NCBI GenBank assembly: GCA_964230195.1
Contig: CAXRGH010000263.1
Location: 1 to 49,190 of the forward strand
Direction: 5' to 3'
DNA length: 49,190 bases
Origin: CAXRGH01 sp964230195
GTDB lineage: Bacteria > Pseudomonadota > Gammaproteobacteria > Enterobacterales > Alteromonadaceae
How positions within the stretch are numbered: position 1 is the first letter of the stretch; every line of letters begins with the position of its first letter. Below are positions 35,508 through 44,774 of the stretch, in pieces. The position numbers and the translations under genes are program-made. The notes below the pieces were generated by a model. That model made no database searches and had not been told where the DNA came from. It was given only the letters and a program-made list of their open reading frames with translations.

Positions 35508-35522
35508 AGCCGTTCCTCCAGA

Positions 35523-37439
35523 TTAATTAATTTGCTTAGACGTTACGTCGTTACCAATATGAGTAATGAAGTCCTCAACTGACATTGTGCCAAGATCTTC
35601 ACCTCTACGAGTTCGTACCGCAACTTGTCCAGATTCCATTTCCTTGTCACCTACAACAAGCATGTACGGAATACGTCTAAGAGTATGCTCGCGAATTTTA
35701 AAGCCAATCTTCTCATTTCTCAAGTCCGACTTGGCTCTAAACCCACTTTCTTTCAATTTTTTTACCACATTTTTGGAATATTCTGCCTGTTTGTCCGTGA
35801 TATTGATCACAACGGCCTGATTTGGCGCCAACCAAGTTGGGAAGAATCCAGCATATTCTTCAGTCAAAATTCCAATAAAACGTTCAATTGAGCCCAAAAT
35901 CGCGCGGTGAATCATCACAGGCGTTTTTCGTTCTCCGTCTTCAGCAACATAAGTTGAGCCAAGACGCATTGGCATCGAGAAATCCAATTGAATAGTGCCG
36001 CATTGCCATGCCCGGTCTAGGCAATCATGCAGGGTAAATTCTATTTTAGGCCCATAAAATGCACCTTCACCGGGTTGAAACTCAAATTCAATACCGTTTG
36101 CATTCAAGGCTTCTTCCAATGCTTTCTCTGATTTATCCCAAATAGCATCATCACCAACACGTTTTTCTGGGCGCGTTGATAGCTTAACCACAATGTTCTC
36201 AAATCCAAAGGTCTGGTAAGTATCATATACCATTTTGATACAGCCGGATACTTCGTCTTGTATTTGCTCGTCTGTACAGAAAACGTGGGCATCGTCTTGA
36301 GTAAAGGCACGCACACGCATCAGACCGTGCAAAGCGCCTGAAGGCTCATTTCTGTGACAACAACCAAACTCCGCCATACGCAGTGGTAAGTCACGATAAG
36401 ATTTCAAACCTTGATTAAAGATCTGTACGTGGCCTGGACAGTTCATTGGCTTAACCGCGTAATCACGGTTTTCAGACTCTGTGGTAAACATGTTTTCCGC
36501 ATATTTATCCCAATGCCCCGATTTCTCCCACAACGATTTATCCATCATCAAAGGACCTTTCACTTCATCGTAGTCGTATTCAGTTAACTTCTCGCGAATA
36601 AAGTTCTCTAACTGAGTGTAAATCGTCCAACCGTCATTGTGCCAGAAGACCATACCTGGTGCTTCCTCTTGCCAATGGAATAGATCTAGTGCTTTACCAA
36701 TTTTACGGTGGTCACGTTTTTCAGCCTCTTCAAGGCGCGTTAAATACGCTTTCAATTGCTTCTTGTCTGCCCACGCAGTACCGTAAATACGCTGAAGCAT
36801 TTTATTCTCGTTGTTACCGCGCCAATAAGCACCTGCCACTTTCATTATCTTGAAATGTTGACAGAATTTCATGTTCGGTACATGAGGACCGCGACACATG
36901 TCTACATATTCTTCGTGGTGATATAGACCAGGTTTGTCGTCCTTTGCGATATTTTCATCCAATATCTCAATCTTGTACGTTTCTCCACGAGCGTCAAACG
37001 CATCTCTCGCCTCTTGCCATGAAACGGTTTTCTTTACTACCTGATAGTTAGTTTTAGCCAGTTGAAGCATGCGTTTCTCTAATGCTTCAAGATCCTCTTG
37101 AGTCAGAGAGTGCTCCATGTCAACATCATAATAAAAACCATTATCAATGGTAGGACCTATAGCCATCTTGGCATCTGGCCACAATTGTTTAATGGCATGG
37201 CCAATCAAATGAGCACATGAATGACGAATGATCTCAAGACCGTCTTCGTCCTTAGCAGTGATGATTTCGAGTGCTGCATCATCCGTTATCATATCGCAAG
37301 CGTCTACGCGCTCACCGTTAATACGACCGGCTATCGTGGCCTTCGCTAGTCCTGGACCAATGTCCATTGCAACGTCTAAAACAGATACGGCTTGATCAAA
37401 CGAACGTTGACTACCATCGGGGAGTGTAATTACTGGCAT
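35523..37439 (-). CDS. thrS: Threonine--tRNA ligase
   Basis: Class II aminoacyl-tRNA synthetase of 638 residues from the ATG at 37439 (MPVITLPDGSQRSFDQAVSV); a start 13 codons upstream would add residues not in the family. Domains in order: TGS (about 1-61), editing domain with HSCAHLIGHA and HxxxH-type zinc-like site, catalytic core with CPGHVQIF, RVRAFTQDDAHVF (motif 2) and GSIERFIGIL (motif 3), and an anticodon-binding C-terminus. In E. coli ThrS represses its own mRNA through tRNA-like leader structures; the 296-base leader here was not tested for these. Confidence 0.98.
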   Translation of the reverse strand: MPVITLPDGSQRSFDQAVSVLDVAMDIGPGLAKATIAGRINGERVDACDMITDDAALEIITAKDEDGLEIIRHSCAHLIGHAIKQLWPDAKMAIGPTIDNGFYYDVDMEHSLTQEDLEALEKRMLQLAKTNYQVVKKTVSWQEARDAFDARGETYKIEILDENIAKDDKPGLYHHEEYVDMCRGPHVPNMKFCQHFKIMKVAGAYWRGNNENKMLQRIYGTAWADKKQLKAYLTRLEEAEKRDHRKIGKALDLFHWQEEAPGMVFWHNDGWTIYTQLENFIREKLTEYDYDEVKGPLMMDKSLWEKSGHWDKYAENMFTTESENRDYAVKPMNCPGHVQIFNQGLKSYRDLPLRMAEFGCCHRNEPSGALHGLMRVRAFTQDDAHVFCTDEQIQDEVSGCIKMVYDTYQTFGFENIVVKLSTRPEKRVGDDAIWDKSEKALEEALNANGIEFEFQPGEGAFYGPKIEFTLHDCLDRAWQCGTIQLDFSMPMRLGSTYVAEDGERKTPVMIHRAILGSIERFIGILTEEYAGFFPTWLAPNQAVVINITDKQAEYSKNVVKKLKESGFRAKSDLRNEKIGFKIREHTLRRIPYMLVVGDKEMESGQVAVRTRRGEDLGTMSVEDFITHIGNDVTSKQIN

Positions 37440-37735
37440 AGTTTTCCTTTTGCAGTGGTGACACACACGTAGTGCCACTTGCGTTTATTGAAATTTAACA
37501 ATTAAGAACAGGTTTGGCCTCGTGCCAACACCTAAAACAGAGGCAGACTATAGCTAAGTTCTCGGCCGAAATCTATCATCAAGCTTCCGATGTTGAATAA
37601 AATTTTTTAATTTATGCTGTTTATTCAAAGAGAACCCGTAACATTGCATGCTTTTTCGTCAAAAAGGCAGGAAATATCGGCAATTTAAACCATACTTCCT
37701 ATACGCTTTTGCAACTCGCAATCAGAGGTAGCGTT

Positions 37736-38596
37736 ATGTGGGGAACAATACATCAACTGATCAGCCATTATATTGATCAACCATTCAACGATACTCGATG
37801 TCGTCCTGTGTCCGGCGGTGACAGTCACAAGGCGGTTGTGTTGAGTAATGGTAATCAAACCTTCTTCATTAAAATTAATGAGCATTCAGCCTTGCCGCAG
37901 TTTTTTGCTGAGGTTGATGGGCTAAAGCACCTTGATGCTGTCGGTATCGCAACGCCTAAAGTGGTTGACCTAGGCACATCATCTAATCACAGTTTTCTCA
38001 TTTTAGAACACTTAGAACTCGACGCGATTGGGAGTGAACATTGGCGTAGCGTTGGTCAAACCGTTGCCAAACTTCATCAATCTCAACATCAAGCCATGTT
38101 TGGTTGGCAAGAAGATAATTTTATTGGGCCTACCTTACAAGCTAACCAGTGGACAACAAAATGGCGACAGTTTTACACACAGCAGCGTGTTGGATGTTTA
38201 TTGGATGCCTTCGTGCAGAAGTTTGGCGGGAATATCAACGTGAACAGAGTATTGTCTCATATCCATCTCACCATCAGCGGTCACCGCCCTGCTCCCTCGT
38301 TATTACATGGTGATCTGTGGTTTGGTAATATCGGGATTGTGAATGACACGCCGTACCTTTTTGATCCCGCTATTTACTATGGAGACAGAGAAGTCGATCT
38401 TGCCATGAGTGAATTATTTGGCAGATTTCCGGAGCCGTTCTATCAGGCCTATCATGAGGTCTACCCTATCCCTCGAGATTACGAATTTAGAAAGCCTATC
38501 TATCAGCTCTACCCACTTCTGAATCATGCGCTGCTGTTTGGAGGTCACTACGTCACAGCCGTGAGGGATATCATCTCAAGCTTTGATACACACTAA
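37736..38596 (+). CDS. Fructosamine kinase-like protein (YniA type)
   Basis: Phosphotransferase of the fructosamine/ketosamine-3-kinase family, which phosphorylates sugar adducts on lysines so they fall off, a protein-deglycation route. The ATG at 37736 has AGAGG 7 bases upstream and gives 286 residues, equal to E. coli YniA. Seen: VSGGDSHKAVVL at the N-terminal lobe, the catalytic loop LLHGDLWFGNIG, and the metal-binding segment FDPAIYYGDREVDLAM. The true substrate in bacteria is unknown. Confidence 0.93.
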   Translation: MWGTIHQLISHYIDQPFNDTRCRPVSGGDSHKAVVLSNGNQTFFIKINEHSALPQFFAEVDGLKHLDAVGIATPKVVDLGTSSNHSFLILEHLELDAIGSEHWRSVGQTVAKLHQSQHQAMFGWQEDNFIGPTLQANQWTTKWRQFYTQQRVGCLLDAFVQKFGGNINVNRVLSHIHLTISGHRPAPSLLHGDLWFGNIGIVNDTPYLFDPAIYYGDREVDLAMSELFGRFPEPFYQAYHEVYPIPRDYEFRKPIYQLYPLLNHALLFGGHYVTAVRDIISSFDTH

Positions 38597-38714
38597 TAAG
38601 TAGAACAATCCATACAGAGTTGGTTTTCTTGTCTATACTTACAGATAGCTGAGTTAGTAAAACTCCATTAACTGAGCTGACTATGTAACCACTCCAGCGT
38701 TAGAGAGGTGACTC

Positions 38715-38915
38715 ATGGAAACACAAGTCAAAAGAATTGTATGTCCTAACTGTGGCCATCACATGCATGTAGTACTTGATCCCAGCAACGGAGACCAAGA
38801 TTACTATGAAGACTGTTCAAACTGCTGCAATAACATTCATTTAAATTTGCACATCAACGAATTACAACGTAAATTGGAGCTCAATGTCAGCACTGATAAT
38901 GAGCAAGTTTATTAA
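38715..38915 (+). CDS. CPXCG-motif Cys-rich protein
   Basis: A 66-residue protein with CPNCGHHMHVVLDPSNGDQD then YYEDCSNCCNN, so two Cys pairs (C10/C13 and C34/C37, plus C38) that should bind one zinc. This is the CPXCG-motif family, common in marine gammaproteobacteria and of unknown function. It lies between the kinase gene and the DUF3080 gene, 12 bases upstream of the latter. Confidence 0.88.
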   Translation: METQVKRIVCPNCGHHMHVVLDPSNGDQDYYEDCSNCCNNIHLNLHINELQRKLELNVSTDNEQVY

Positions 38916-38927
38916 CTTTCGGAGCCC

Positions 38928-39920
38928 ATGAAATTACTGATTAGCTCACTAGCACTAATCACTTTAACCGGTTGTCAACCATCAACCGTTGTTGACCACT
39001 TTTCTGACTACCAACGGCGTTTGGCTCGGGTATTGAATACATCACCACCTGAGCCAATAAATCTTGAGCGCCCCTCCTTATTTTCGAAACGTGATACAAA
39101 GCTGAGCATACCCAAGATGACACTATCATTTCGCGAGTTTTACGGGTTGGACGGATGCTCGTTAAAACCCGTTATCGCGAAACGCAATACGAGCTTAGGG
39201 AAAACCTTCAGCCCTTCGCAACAGTTAATGTACGAGTATGAGCTTTTAGACGCGCTTTCCTTTTGTGTTCAGGCTACTGCCGACCAAAATTTACGAACGA
39301 TATTTAAGGAAAAACAAGATCAACTGCCTCTGCATTGGATGAACTTGTTCACCCAAACAGATGAATTTAGAGCCTTTATTTCAGCACCCAGAGGCACACT
39401 CAATACAGATAATATTGCAGGCTACCAACAAACCATTATCGCACTGCGTGCATTGCTTGAGCTTGACGGCGGTCAAACAATGCAACCTTCTCAATTGGAA
39501 ACGCATTTGAAAGCATTAAACACCTATCCGCTTATCAGTCAGATGGACTACACCCAAATATTTTTGTCGCAATCTCTGTTAATAACGTCACAGTGGCTAC
39601 AAAAAGAACGCAACTCGTTGGGCTGCGAGACTGGTTTAGTGAGGCGTCAAAAGCTTGAGTTTCTGCAAAATATCTTTAACCGTTACTTCGTTGAACATGT
39701 TCAACCCGTTGGTAGTCAACTCAATCACTATTTCTATTCGCTGCAACCATTACTGAATACGCTCGCAAAACATCCCCTAGCACCTCAATCGCTGCAGCAG
39801 TTTATTTTTGAATTTTCACAACGTTTTGATACCTATCAGCAGGCAATGAAAGCTCACATTGAGGTGTGGCAGACAATCTATCGTGATTGTGCCCTCACTC
39901 CTGGGCAAATAACGGGGTAA
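38928..39920 (+). CDS. DUF3080 lipoprotein
   Basis: A 330-residue lipoprotein: signal peptide MKLLISSLALITLTG and lipobox LTGC (Cys 16). The mature part is helical, with FSDYQRRLARVLN near the start, a pattern I associate with DUF3080. Function unknown. Its last 26 bases overlap the convergent DUF3293-like gene. Confidence 0.8.
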   Translation: MKLLISSLALITLTGCQPSTVVDHFSDYQRRLARVLNTSPPEPINLERPSLFSKRDTKLSIPKMTLSFREFYGLDGCSLKPVIAKRNTSLGKTFSPSQQLMYEYELLDALSFCVQATADQNLRTIFKEKQDQLPLHWMNLFTQTDEFRAFISAPRGTLNTDNIAGYQQTIIALRALLELDGGQTMQPSQLETHLKALNTYPLISQMDYTQIFLSQSLLITSQWLQKERNSLGCETGLVRRQKLEFLQNIFNRYFVEHVQPVGSQLNHYFYSLQPLLNTLAKHPLAPQSLQQFIFEFSQRFDTYQQAMKAHIEVWQTIYRDCALTPGQITG

Positions 39921-40374
39921 AAAGTAATTCTACTGCCCTGCACTGGTATGACATGGTTTTAGAATCTTGCTCCCTGGATAACCAAAGGAATGCATTCTGA
40001 CCATACGCCTCTGCGAGTGCACTTGCCCATTGCCTGTCGCAGCCAACAATCATGACACCTAATTCCGCTGGCCAAATACCACTTGGATCACAATGTTCAG
40101 TTGGAAAACATGCCAGCGGTCTTATGGTTGCAATGTCCGTCTCCAGTTGCAAACGAGCGCTCGCGTTACAATCAGCCGTCCGTTGTATGCTCATGGGGTT
40201 GTCTGCCGTAACAACAGCAATACCCGTCTCACCAACCAGCTCGAATCCATGCTGTTCAAGATACTTAAAGATGACATCGGATGCATCACCGACCTTTAAG
40301 GTCACAGGCGGCTCAATCAAAACATGGTAAACCGTCTGCTGATATGCGTTGATGAGCGAGATAGATGCTGCCAT
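39895..40374 (-). CDS. DUF3293-like protein
   Basis: A 159-residue soluble protein. VVTADNPMSIQRTADCNASA and AEAYGQNAFLWL, separated by GIWPAELGVMIVGCD, fit the DUF3293 pattern (a conserved T-A-NP near a DxN, then FGQxA). Function is unknown. Its start overlaps the stop of the Tas-like gene (TAATG), so it is probably translated from the same message. The 3' end runs 26 bases into the DUF3080 gene on the other strand. Confidence 0.65.
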   Translation of the reverse strand: MAASISLINAYQQTVYHVLIEPPVTLKVGDASDVIFKYLEQHGFELVGETGIAVVTADNPMSIQRTADCNASARLQLETDIATIRPLACFPTEHCDPSGIWPAELGVMIVGCDRQWASALAEAYGQNAFLWLSREQDSKTMSYQCRAVELLFTPLFAQE

Positions 40375-41426
40375 TAAAACGGCATTGGATACTGACGCAA
40401 GACTTTGCCAATGGCAGCTAACGCATCACTTGACAGCATAATATCAAATGCATCGATATTCTCTTTTAACTGCGTCATACTCGTTGCACCAATAATGGTA
40501 GACGTCACCCCATGAACTTGCTTACACCAAGCGAGAGCCAATTGGCTGGGAGTCATATTGTGCTGTGAAGCAATTGCGACATACTGTTTGATGGCAGCCT
40601 CAACTTCTGGCGTATTTCTAAATAATCCCATACGTTGACTGATGGTCCAACGCGAACCATCGGGTCTAGCTCCATCCAAATATTTCCCGCTCAACGCACC
40701 GCCAGCCAAAGGACTCCAAGGCAAAAACGCCACGTCCTCTAAGACACATTGCTCAACAAGGTACGGCCAATCTTTAGCGTGTAACAAATTAAACTCATTT
40801 TGGATCGATACCATACGAGGTAAGCTATACTTTTCACTCAGTTGGAGATACTGACTGATCCCCCAAGGCGTATCATCTGACAATCCACAATAACGAATTT
40901 TACCTGCATCCACGCACTGTTGTAATGCCTGAAGTATGGATAAAAAACTGTTAATTTCCTGCTCTCTATTGGCTCTGTCAAATGTGATTTGATTGAGATT
41001 ATGCATACCAAAATGAGGATGAGAGCGATTTGGCCAATGTAGCTGATATAAATCGATGTAATCAGTATTCAAACGCTTGAGTGAATTATCCACCGCTTCA
41101 ACAATACTTTCACCCGTTATAAACCCGCCGTTGCGAATATAATCAATGCCTTTTCCCGCGATTTTGGTTGCTAATACCCAGTCTTTGCGAGTTTCAGGGT
41201 GACGACTAAACCAATTTCCGATAATTGATTCGGTTGCGCCGTAACGTTCTTTAGACGGTGGCACTGAGTACATCTCAGCGGTATCCATAAAGTTAATACC
41301 TTGAGCTTGCGAATACATGATTTGCTCATCAGCGTCTTGCTGCGTATTCTGTAGTCCCCAAGTCATAGTGCCCAAGCAAACATCCGATACCTTGACGCCA
41401 CTCGCGCCCAGCGTGTTATATTTCAT
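40374..41426 (-). CDS. tas: Tas-like aldo/keto reductase
   Basis: NADPH-dependent aldo/keto reductase of 350 residues from the ATG at 41426 (MKYNTLGASGVKVSDVCLGT). It has the (beta/alpha)8 family marks: FMDTAEMYSVPPSKERYGATE with the catalytic Asp and Tyr, YIDLYQLHWPNRSH, and the coenzyme-binding IIGATSMTQLKEN near the end. It closely follows E. coli Tas (346 residues); the physiological substrate is not known. Confidence 0.92.
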   Translation of the reverse strand: MKYNTLGASGVKVSDVCLGTMTWGLQNTQQDADEQIMYSQAQGINFMDTAEMYSVPPSKERYGATESIIGNWFSRHPETRKDWVLATKIAGKGIDYIRNGGFITGESIVEAVDNSLKRLNTDYIDLYQLHWPNRSHPHFGMHNLNQITFDRANREQEINSFLSILQALQQCVDAGKIRYCGLSDDTPWGISQYLQLSEKYSLPRMVSIQNEFNLLHAKDWPYLVEQCVLEDVAFLPWSPLAGGALSGKYLDGARPDGSRWTISQRMGLFRNTPEVEAAIKQYVAIASQHNMTPSQLALAWCKQVHGVTSTIIGATSMTQLKENIDAFDIMLSSDALAAIGKVLRQYPMPF

Positions 41427-41459
41427 TGTATCCCCTGTCATTTAAACGCCAACACATAT

Positions 41460-41490
41460 ACTTCAATTACTATCCCCAAGCAATTGAAGT
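41460..41490. repeat. Inverted repeat upstream of tas
   Basis: ACTTCAATT and AATTGAAGT form a perfect 9-base inverted repeat with a 13-base spacer, 34 bases before the tas start. It could be an operator for a dimeric regulator. The protein that would bind it is unknown. Confidence 0.35.
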
Positions 41491-41632
41491 GAATGAAAAA
41501 TTTGAGTGTAGCAATCAAACTACAATAAGGAAACTTAATAACTCTGAGCGCACAAGAAGCGTAATAAAAATGATGTTGGAGGATGTACTAATGAGTGGTA
41601 CTGATTGTCTATCCCAGCGAATAAATACCAAA

Positions 41633-41661
41633 AAAAATGCCACCCAAAAGGTGGCATTTTT
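41633..41661 (-). terminator. Rho-independent terminator after metY
   Basis: Perfect 12-bp stem AAAAATGCCACC / GGTGGCATTTTT with a 5-base loop, followed on the minus strand by a T-run. It lies 17 bases after the stop of the sulfhydrylase gene. Confidence 0.95.
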
Positions 41662-41678
41662 AGCGCATATAACAGCTC

Positions 41679-42950
41679 TTATACTGCAGCTAGTGCCTGT
41701 TCAACATCAGCAATAATGTCTTCAATATGCTCGATACCGACCGAAATACGAACAAGCTCTTTGCTAACACCGGCAGTTGCAAGCTCTTCTTCGTTCAGCT
41801 GTCTGTGAGTAGTTGATGCTGGGTGACACGCAAGAGACTTTGCGTCACCAATGTTAACCAATCGCAAAATCATATTGAGACCATCAATAAACTTAGCACC
41901 GGCTTCAATACCACCTTTAATACCAAAACTTAAGATACCTGACGCCTTACCACCTGTGATTTTTTGAGCTGTTGCGTTGTATGGGCTGTCAGAAAGTCCT
42001 GCGTAATTGACCCACTCCACCTTGTCGTGTGCTTGCAAGTAAGCCGCAAGTTTTTCAGCATTTTCACAATGACGATCCATACGAAGCACTAATGTTTCAA
42101 GCCCTTGAAGTATATTAAACGCGTTCGTTGGTGATATAGCTGCGCCAGTATTACGCAGTGGAACCACACGACAGCGACCAATATACGCTGCAGGGCCTAA
42201 AGCTTCAGTGTAAACAACACCGTGATAAGACGGATCCGGTGTATTCAACTCAGGGAAACGCTCTGCATTTCCAGCCCAATCAAATTTACCAGAATCCACA
42301 ATAATTCCACCGACTGACGTTCCATGGCCGCCAATGTATTTAGTTAACGAATGTACAACGATATCCGCACCATGTTCTATTGGACGACACAAATAAGGAG
42401 TAGCAACCGTGTTATCCACGATAACAGGAACACCATGTCTGTGAGCAATTTCAGCCAGTTTTGCAATATCAACTACGTTTCCAGCAGGGTTACCAATTGA
42501 CTCACAGAAAATCGCTTTCGTTTTGCTGTCAATTGCAGCTTCAAAACCTTCAAAATCTTCGTGAGAAACAAACTTTACATCAACACCTTGCTGCGGAAAC
42601 GTGTGAGCAAACAAGTTGTACGTACCACCATAAAGTTGACTAGTACTGATAATGTTGTCACCAACCGATGTAATTGCTTGAATTGAGTAGGTAATAGCTG
42701 CCATACCTGAGGCCAACGCCAGTCCAGCAATACCACCTTCTAGTGCAGCAACACGTTGCTCAAGTACATCCGTTGTTGGATTCATGATACGAGTGTAGAT
42801 ATTACCTGGCACTTTCAGATCAAATAAATCAGCACCATGCTGTGTATCGTCAAAGGTGTACGATGTTGTCTGGTAGATAGGAACCGCCGCGGCCTTGGTG
42901 GTTGATTCTGATTCGTAACCGTGATGTAGCGCAATTGATTCTGGTTTCAT
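41679..42950 (-). CDS. metY: O-acetylhomoserine aminocarboxypropyltransferase
   Basis: PLP enzyme that joins O-acetylhomoserine and sulfide to give homocysteine (direct sulfhydrylation), a step in methionine synthesis. The ATG at 42950 has AAGGAG at good spacing and gives 423 residues (MKPESIALHHGYESE). Seen: TTSYTFDDTQHGADLF, ALASGMAAITYSI, and the PLP lysine in VVHSLTKYIGGHG. A MetJ-type operator lies in its promoter. Cystathionine gamma-synthase relatives are shorter (about 390), so MetY is the better reading. Confidence 0.92.
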   Translation of the reverse strand: MKPESIALHHGYESESTTKAAAVPIYQTTSYTFDDTQHGADLFDLKVPGNIYTRIMNPTTDVLEQRVAALEGGIAGLALASGMAAITYSIQAITSVGDNIISTSQLYGGTYNLFAHTFPQQGVDVKFVSHEDFEGFEAAIDSKTKAIFCESIGNPAGNVVDIAKLAEIAHRHGVPVIVDNTVATPYLCRPIEHGADIVVHSLTKYIGGHGTSVGGIIVDSGKFDWAGNAERFPELNTPDPSYHGVVYTEALGPAAYIGRCRVVPLRNTGAAISPTNAFNILQGLETLVLRMDRHCENAEKLAAYLQAHDKVEWVNYAGLSDSPYNATAQKITGGKASGILSFGIKGGIEAGAKFIDGLNMILRLVNIGDAKSLACHPASTTHRQLNEEELATAGVSKELVRISVGIEHIEDIIADVEQALAAV

Positions 42951-43028
42951 TGTGATCTCCTTGGTCATCCGTAAGGTGTATGTTTGTGAGTCTAATGTAA
43001 TCGCTCGTCGCGACTATGTCCTAAACAC

Positions 43029-43057
43029 AAGATATCCCTCTAGACGTCTAAATGCAA
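43029..43057 (-). promoter_or_regulatory. Predicted sigma70 promoter of metY
   Basis: On the minus strand, TTGCAT (43057-43052) and TATCTT (43034-43029) are spaced by 17 bases. Both are partial matches to the consensus; the spacing and the MetJ-type operator between them support the call. Confidence 0.45.
43034..43049 (-). promoter_or_regulatory. MetJ-type operator (two met boxes)
   Basis: AGACGTCT at 43042-43049 is an exact copy of the E. coli met box consensus. The adjacent 8-mer, AGAGGGAT on the minus strand, matches the consensus at 5 of 8 positions, giving the tandem pair that MetJ dimers bind together. It lies between the predicted -35 and -10 of metY, where MetJ with SAM would block RNA polymerase. 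Confidence 0.7.
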
Positions 43058-43301
43058 AATGTAAAAGTGTAAGATTCTGCTACACACATGTGATTTCGTA
43101 TTACTACTGGTTACACGCAAGGATAGAAAATCTTAAATTATTGATATTGTTAAATAAAAATAAAATCCAATATAACGTAGGGTGACTTTATATTCGATAT
43201 CGCACTAAGTTCCATCCAACTTTATTGTTTAAGGGAATGAAATTTTGATTCTTGAATTGAGCGTAGTGAACTCATTACTGTTAATGAAATCAGTTAAAAG
43301 T
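43058..43301. other. Intergenic stretch between metY promoter and DUF1501 terminator
   Basis: I see no gene here. The stretch is A+T-rich and contains no clear repeat. Confidence 0.4.
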
Positions 43302-43318
43302 AAAACGGTGTCCGTTTT
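43302..43318 (-). terminator. Possible terminator after the DUF1501 gene
   Basis: Stem AAAACGG / CCGTTTT (7 bp) with a TGT/ACA loop, followed on the minus strand by ACTTTTAAC. It is 64 bases beyond the DUF1501 stop and before the metY promoter. The T-run is weak. Confidence 0.45.
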
Positions 43319-43382
43319 CGGGTAATCGATTAGATAAATCGTGATTCCTCCAAGCCAGCCCTAAATCAGTATTTCTCGATGT

Positions 43383-44765
43383 TTAAAACAAGCCAAAGTC
43401 AACTGTATCAAAACGATTAAACGTCGGAAAAACGTCTGACATAGCTTCCCAGGAAACGCCAAACCAATGTGCTAGATTTGCAGCATATTGCTCCACGGAG
43501 TATTGAGGGATAAACGATGATTGGTAGATAGCACTGGAACCAATACGAAACTCAGGTAACTCTCCAATAATTTGACCTCCTTTTACGGGTGTCCCTATAA
43601 TAAATTGATGGCCACCCCAGCCGTGATCAGTACCATTTGAATTGATAGTGATGGTTCGACCAAACTCTGATTGTGTAAAGCTCACAACCCTGTCATCAAC
43701 GCCCCGCGTTTCCAAATCACTTTGAAATGCCAACAAACCGTCGGTTAACAACTTCATTAACGCAGGAAACACATCTGCTTGATTATCGTGAGTGTCAAAC
43801 ATACCTAACTGTACAAAAATCACTTGCCTATGATGTCCAAGATATGGCGCAATCTCGACTAATTCCGCAGCCCGTTTTAATTGCGCAACAAACGGTTCGA
43901 CCTCAGCATTCACGCCGGAGTGGTTTGAACTTGTCGGATAGGACACGCTAGTCTCGGCTGCCGTTGTTAATCCTGACTTTAGAATTTGATTGCTATTTAA
44001 TGCCGAGTTAACAATCCGAGTAAAACTACTGTCAAAACTGTTATCGCTGGTTTCAGTAAGCCTATTAAACATATCTCTTAATGGAAGATCTGAACTTGTA
44101 GACCAATCAACATAATGGCTTAAATTTTGAATTTCATTTGCATTGACCACAAACGGCTGGACGGTGTTTCCTCGAATAAACTTCCGAGTTTGCTTTAGCG
44201 ATATATTATTAGGAATTTTATGCGTATTATCAGCAAACATTTCCACCAACCGACCTCCCCATCCGGTTCTTTCGTTCACATCAACAAATCCTATCTGCCA
44301 TAGCGCTTCATGGTCAGAATGCGAATTCATAAATGGTGGCAGAATTGCTGGATTATTCTGAATCATGGATAATGTGGTTGGCTCTCTGAGTGGTCCAACA
44401 TTCGACACAATAGCGAGCTTTTCATTCACAAACATCTCACGAAAACTATCCATGAAGCTTGGTAAGCCTAGCCCATTGATATCAGTATTATTTGGTAATA
44501 GTGAACGAATTGAACTTTGTTCGTAGGCGAGATTTTGCCGAATCGCTTGATATTCGTTGTATTCAGTTGTGGTAGTCGGAACAAATAAAGAAATCGTATC
44601 GGCCCCTCCTTGTAAGTTTACGCAAACCAAAGTTTTATAATCAGTCACTGATTTCTGCTCTGAAGTCAAACTCGACATCAAGCCCAAACCTGAAGCTAAT
44701 GAAGAGTGAGATGCAATCAGCCCCAGTGATGATAGGCTGGATTGTAAAAATTGTCGTCTATTCAT
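43383..44765 (-). CDS. DUF1501 protein with Tat-type signal
   Basis: A 460-residue exported protein. The N-terminus MNRRQFLQSSLSSLGLIA resembles a twin-arginine signal (RRQFL), suggesting folded export. The body has the DUF1501 pattern of alkaline-phosphatase-like proteins: CVNLQGGADTISLFVP, MNSHSDHEALWQIGF, GMFDTHDNQ and TQSEFGRTITINSNGTDHGWGG split over its length, which suggests a metal site. Function is unknown. It is 9 bases after the DUF1800 gene, and the two families are very often paired. Confidence 0.88.
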   Translation of the reverse strand: MNRRQFLQSSLSSLGLIASHSSLASGLGLMSSLTSEQKSVTDYKTLVCVNLQGGADTISLFVPTTTTEYNEYQAIRQNLAYEQSSIRSLLPNNTDINGLGLPSFMDSFREMFVNEKLAIVSNVGPLREPTTLSMIQNNPAILPPFMNSHSDHEALWQIGFVDVNERTGWGGRLVEMFADNTHKIPNNISLKQTRKFIRGNTVQPFVVNANEIQNLSHYVDWSTSSDLPLRDMFNRLTETSDNSFDSSFTRIVNSALNSNQILKSGLTTAAETSVSYPTSSNHSGVNAEVEPFVAQLKRAAELVEIAPYLGHHRQVIFVQLGMFDTHDNQADVFPALMKLLTDGLLAFQSDLETRGVDDRVVSFTQSEFGRTITINSNGTDHGWGGHQFIIGTPVKGGQIIGELPEFRIGSSAIYQSSFIPQYSVEQYAANLAHWFGVSWEAMSDVFPTFNRFDTVDFGLF

Positions 44766-44774
44766 CTTGCTCTC

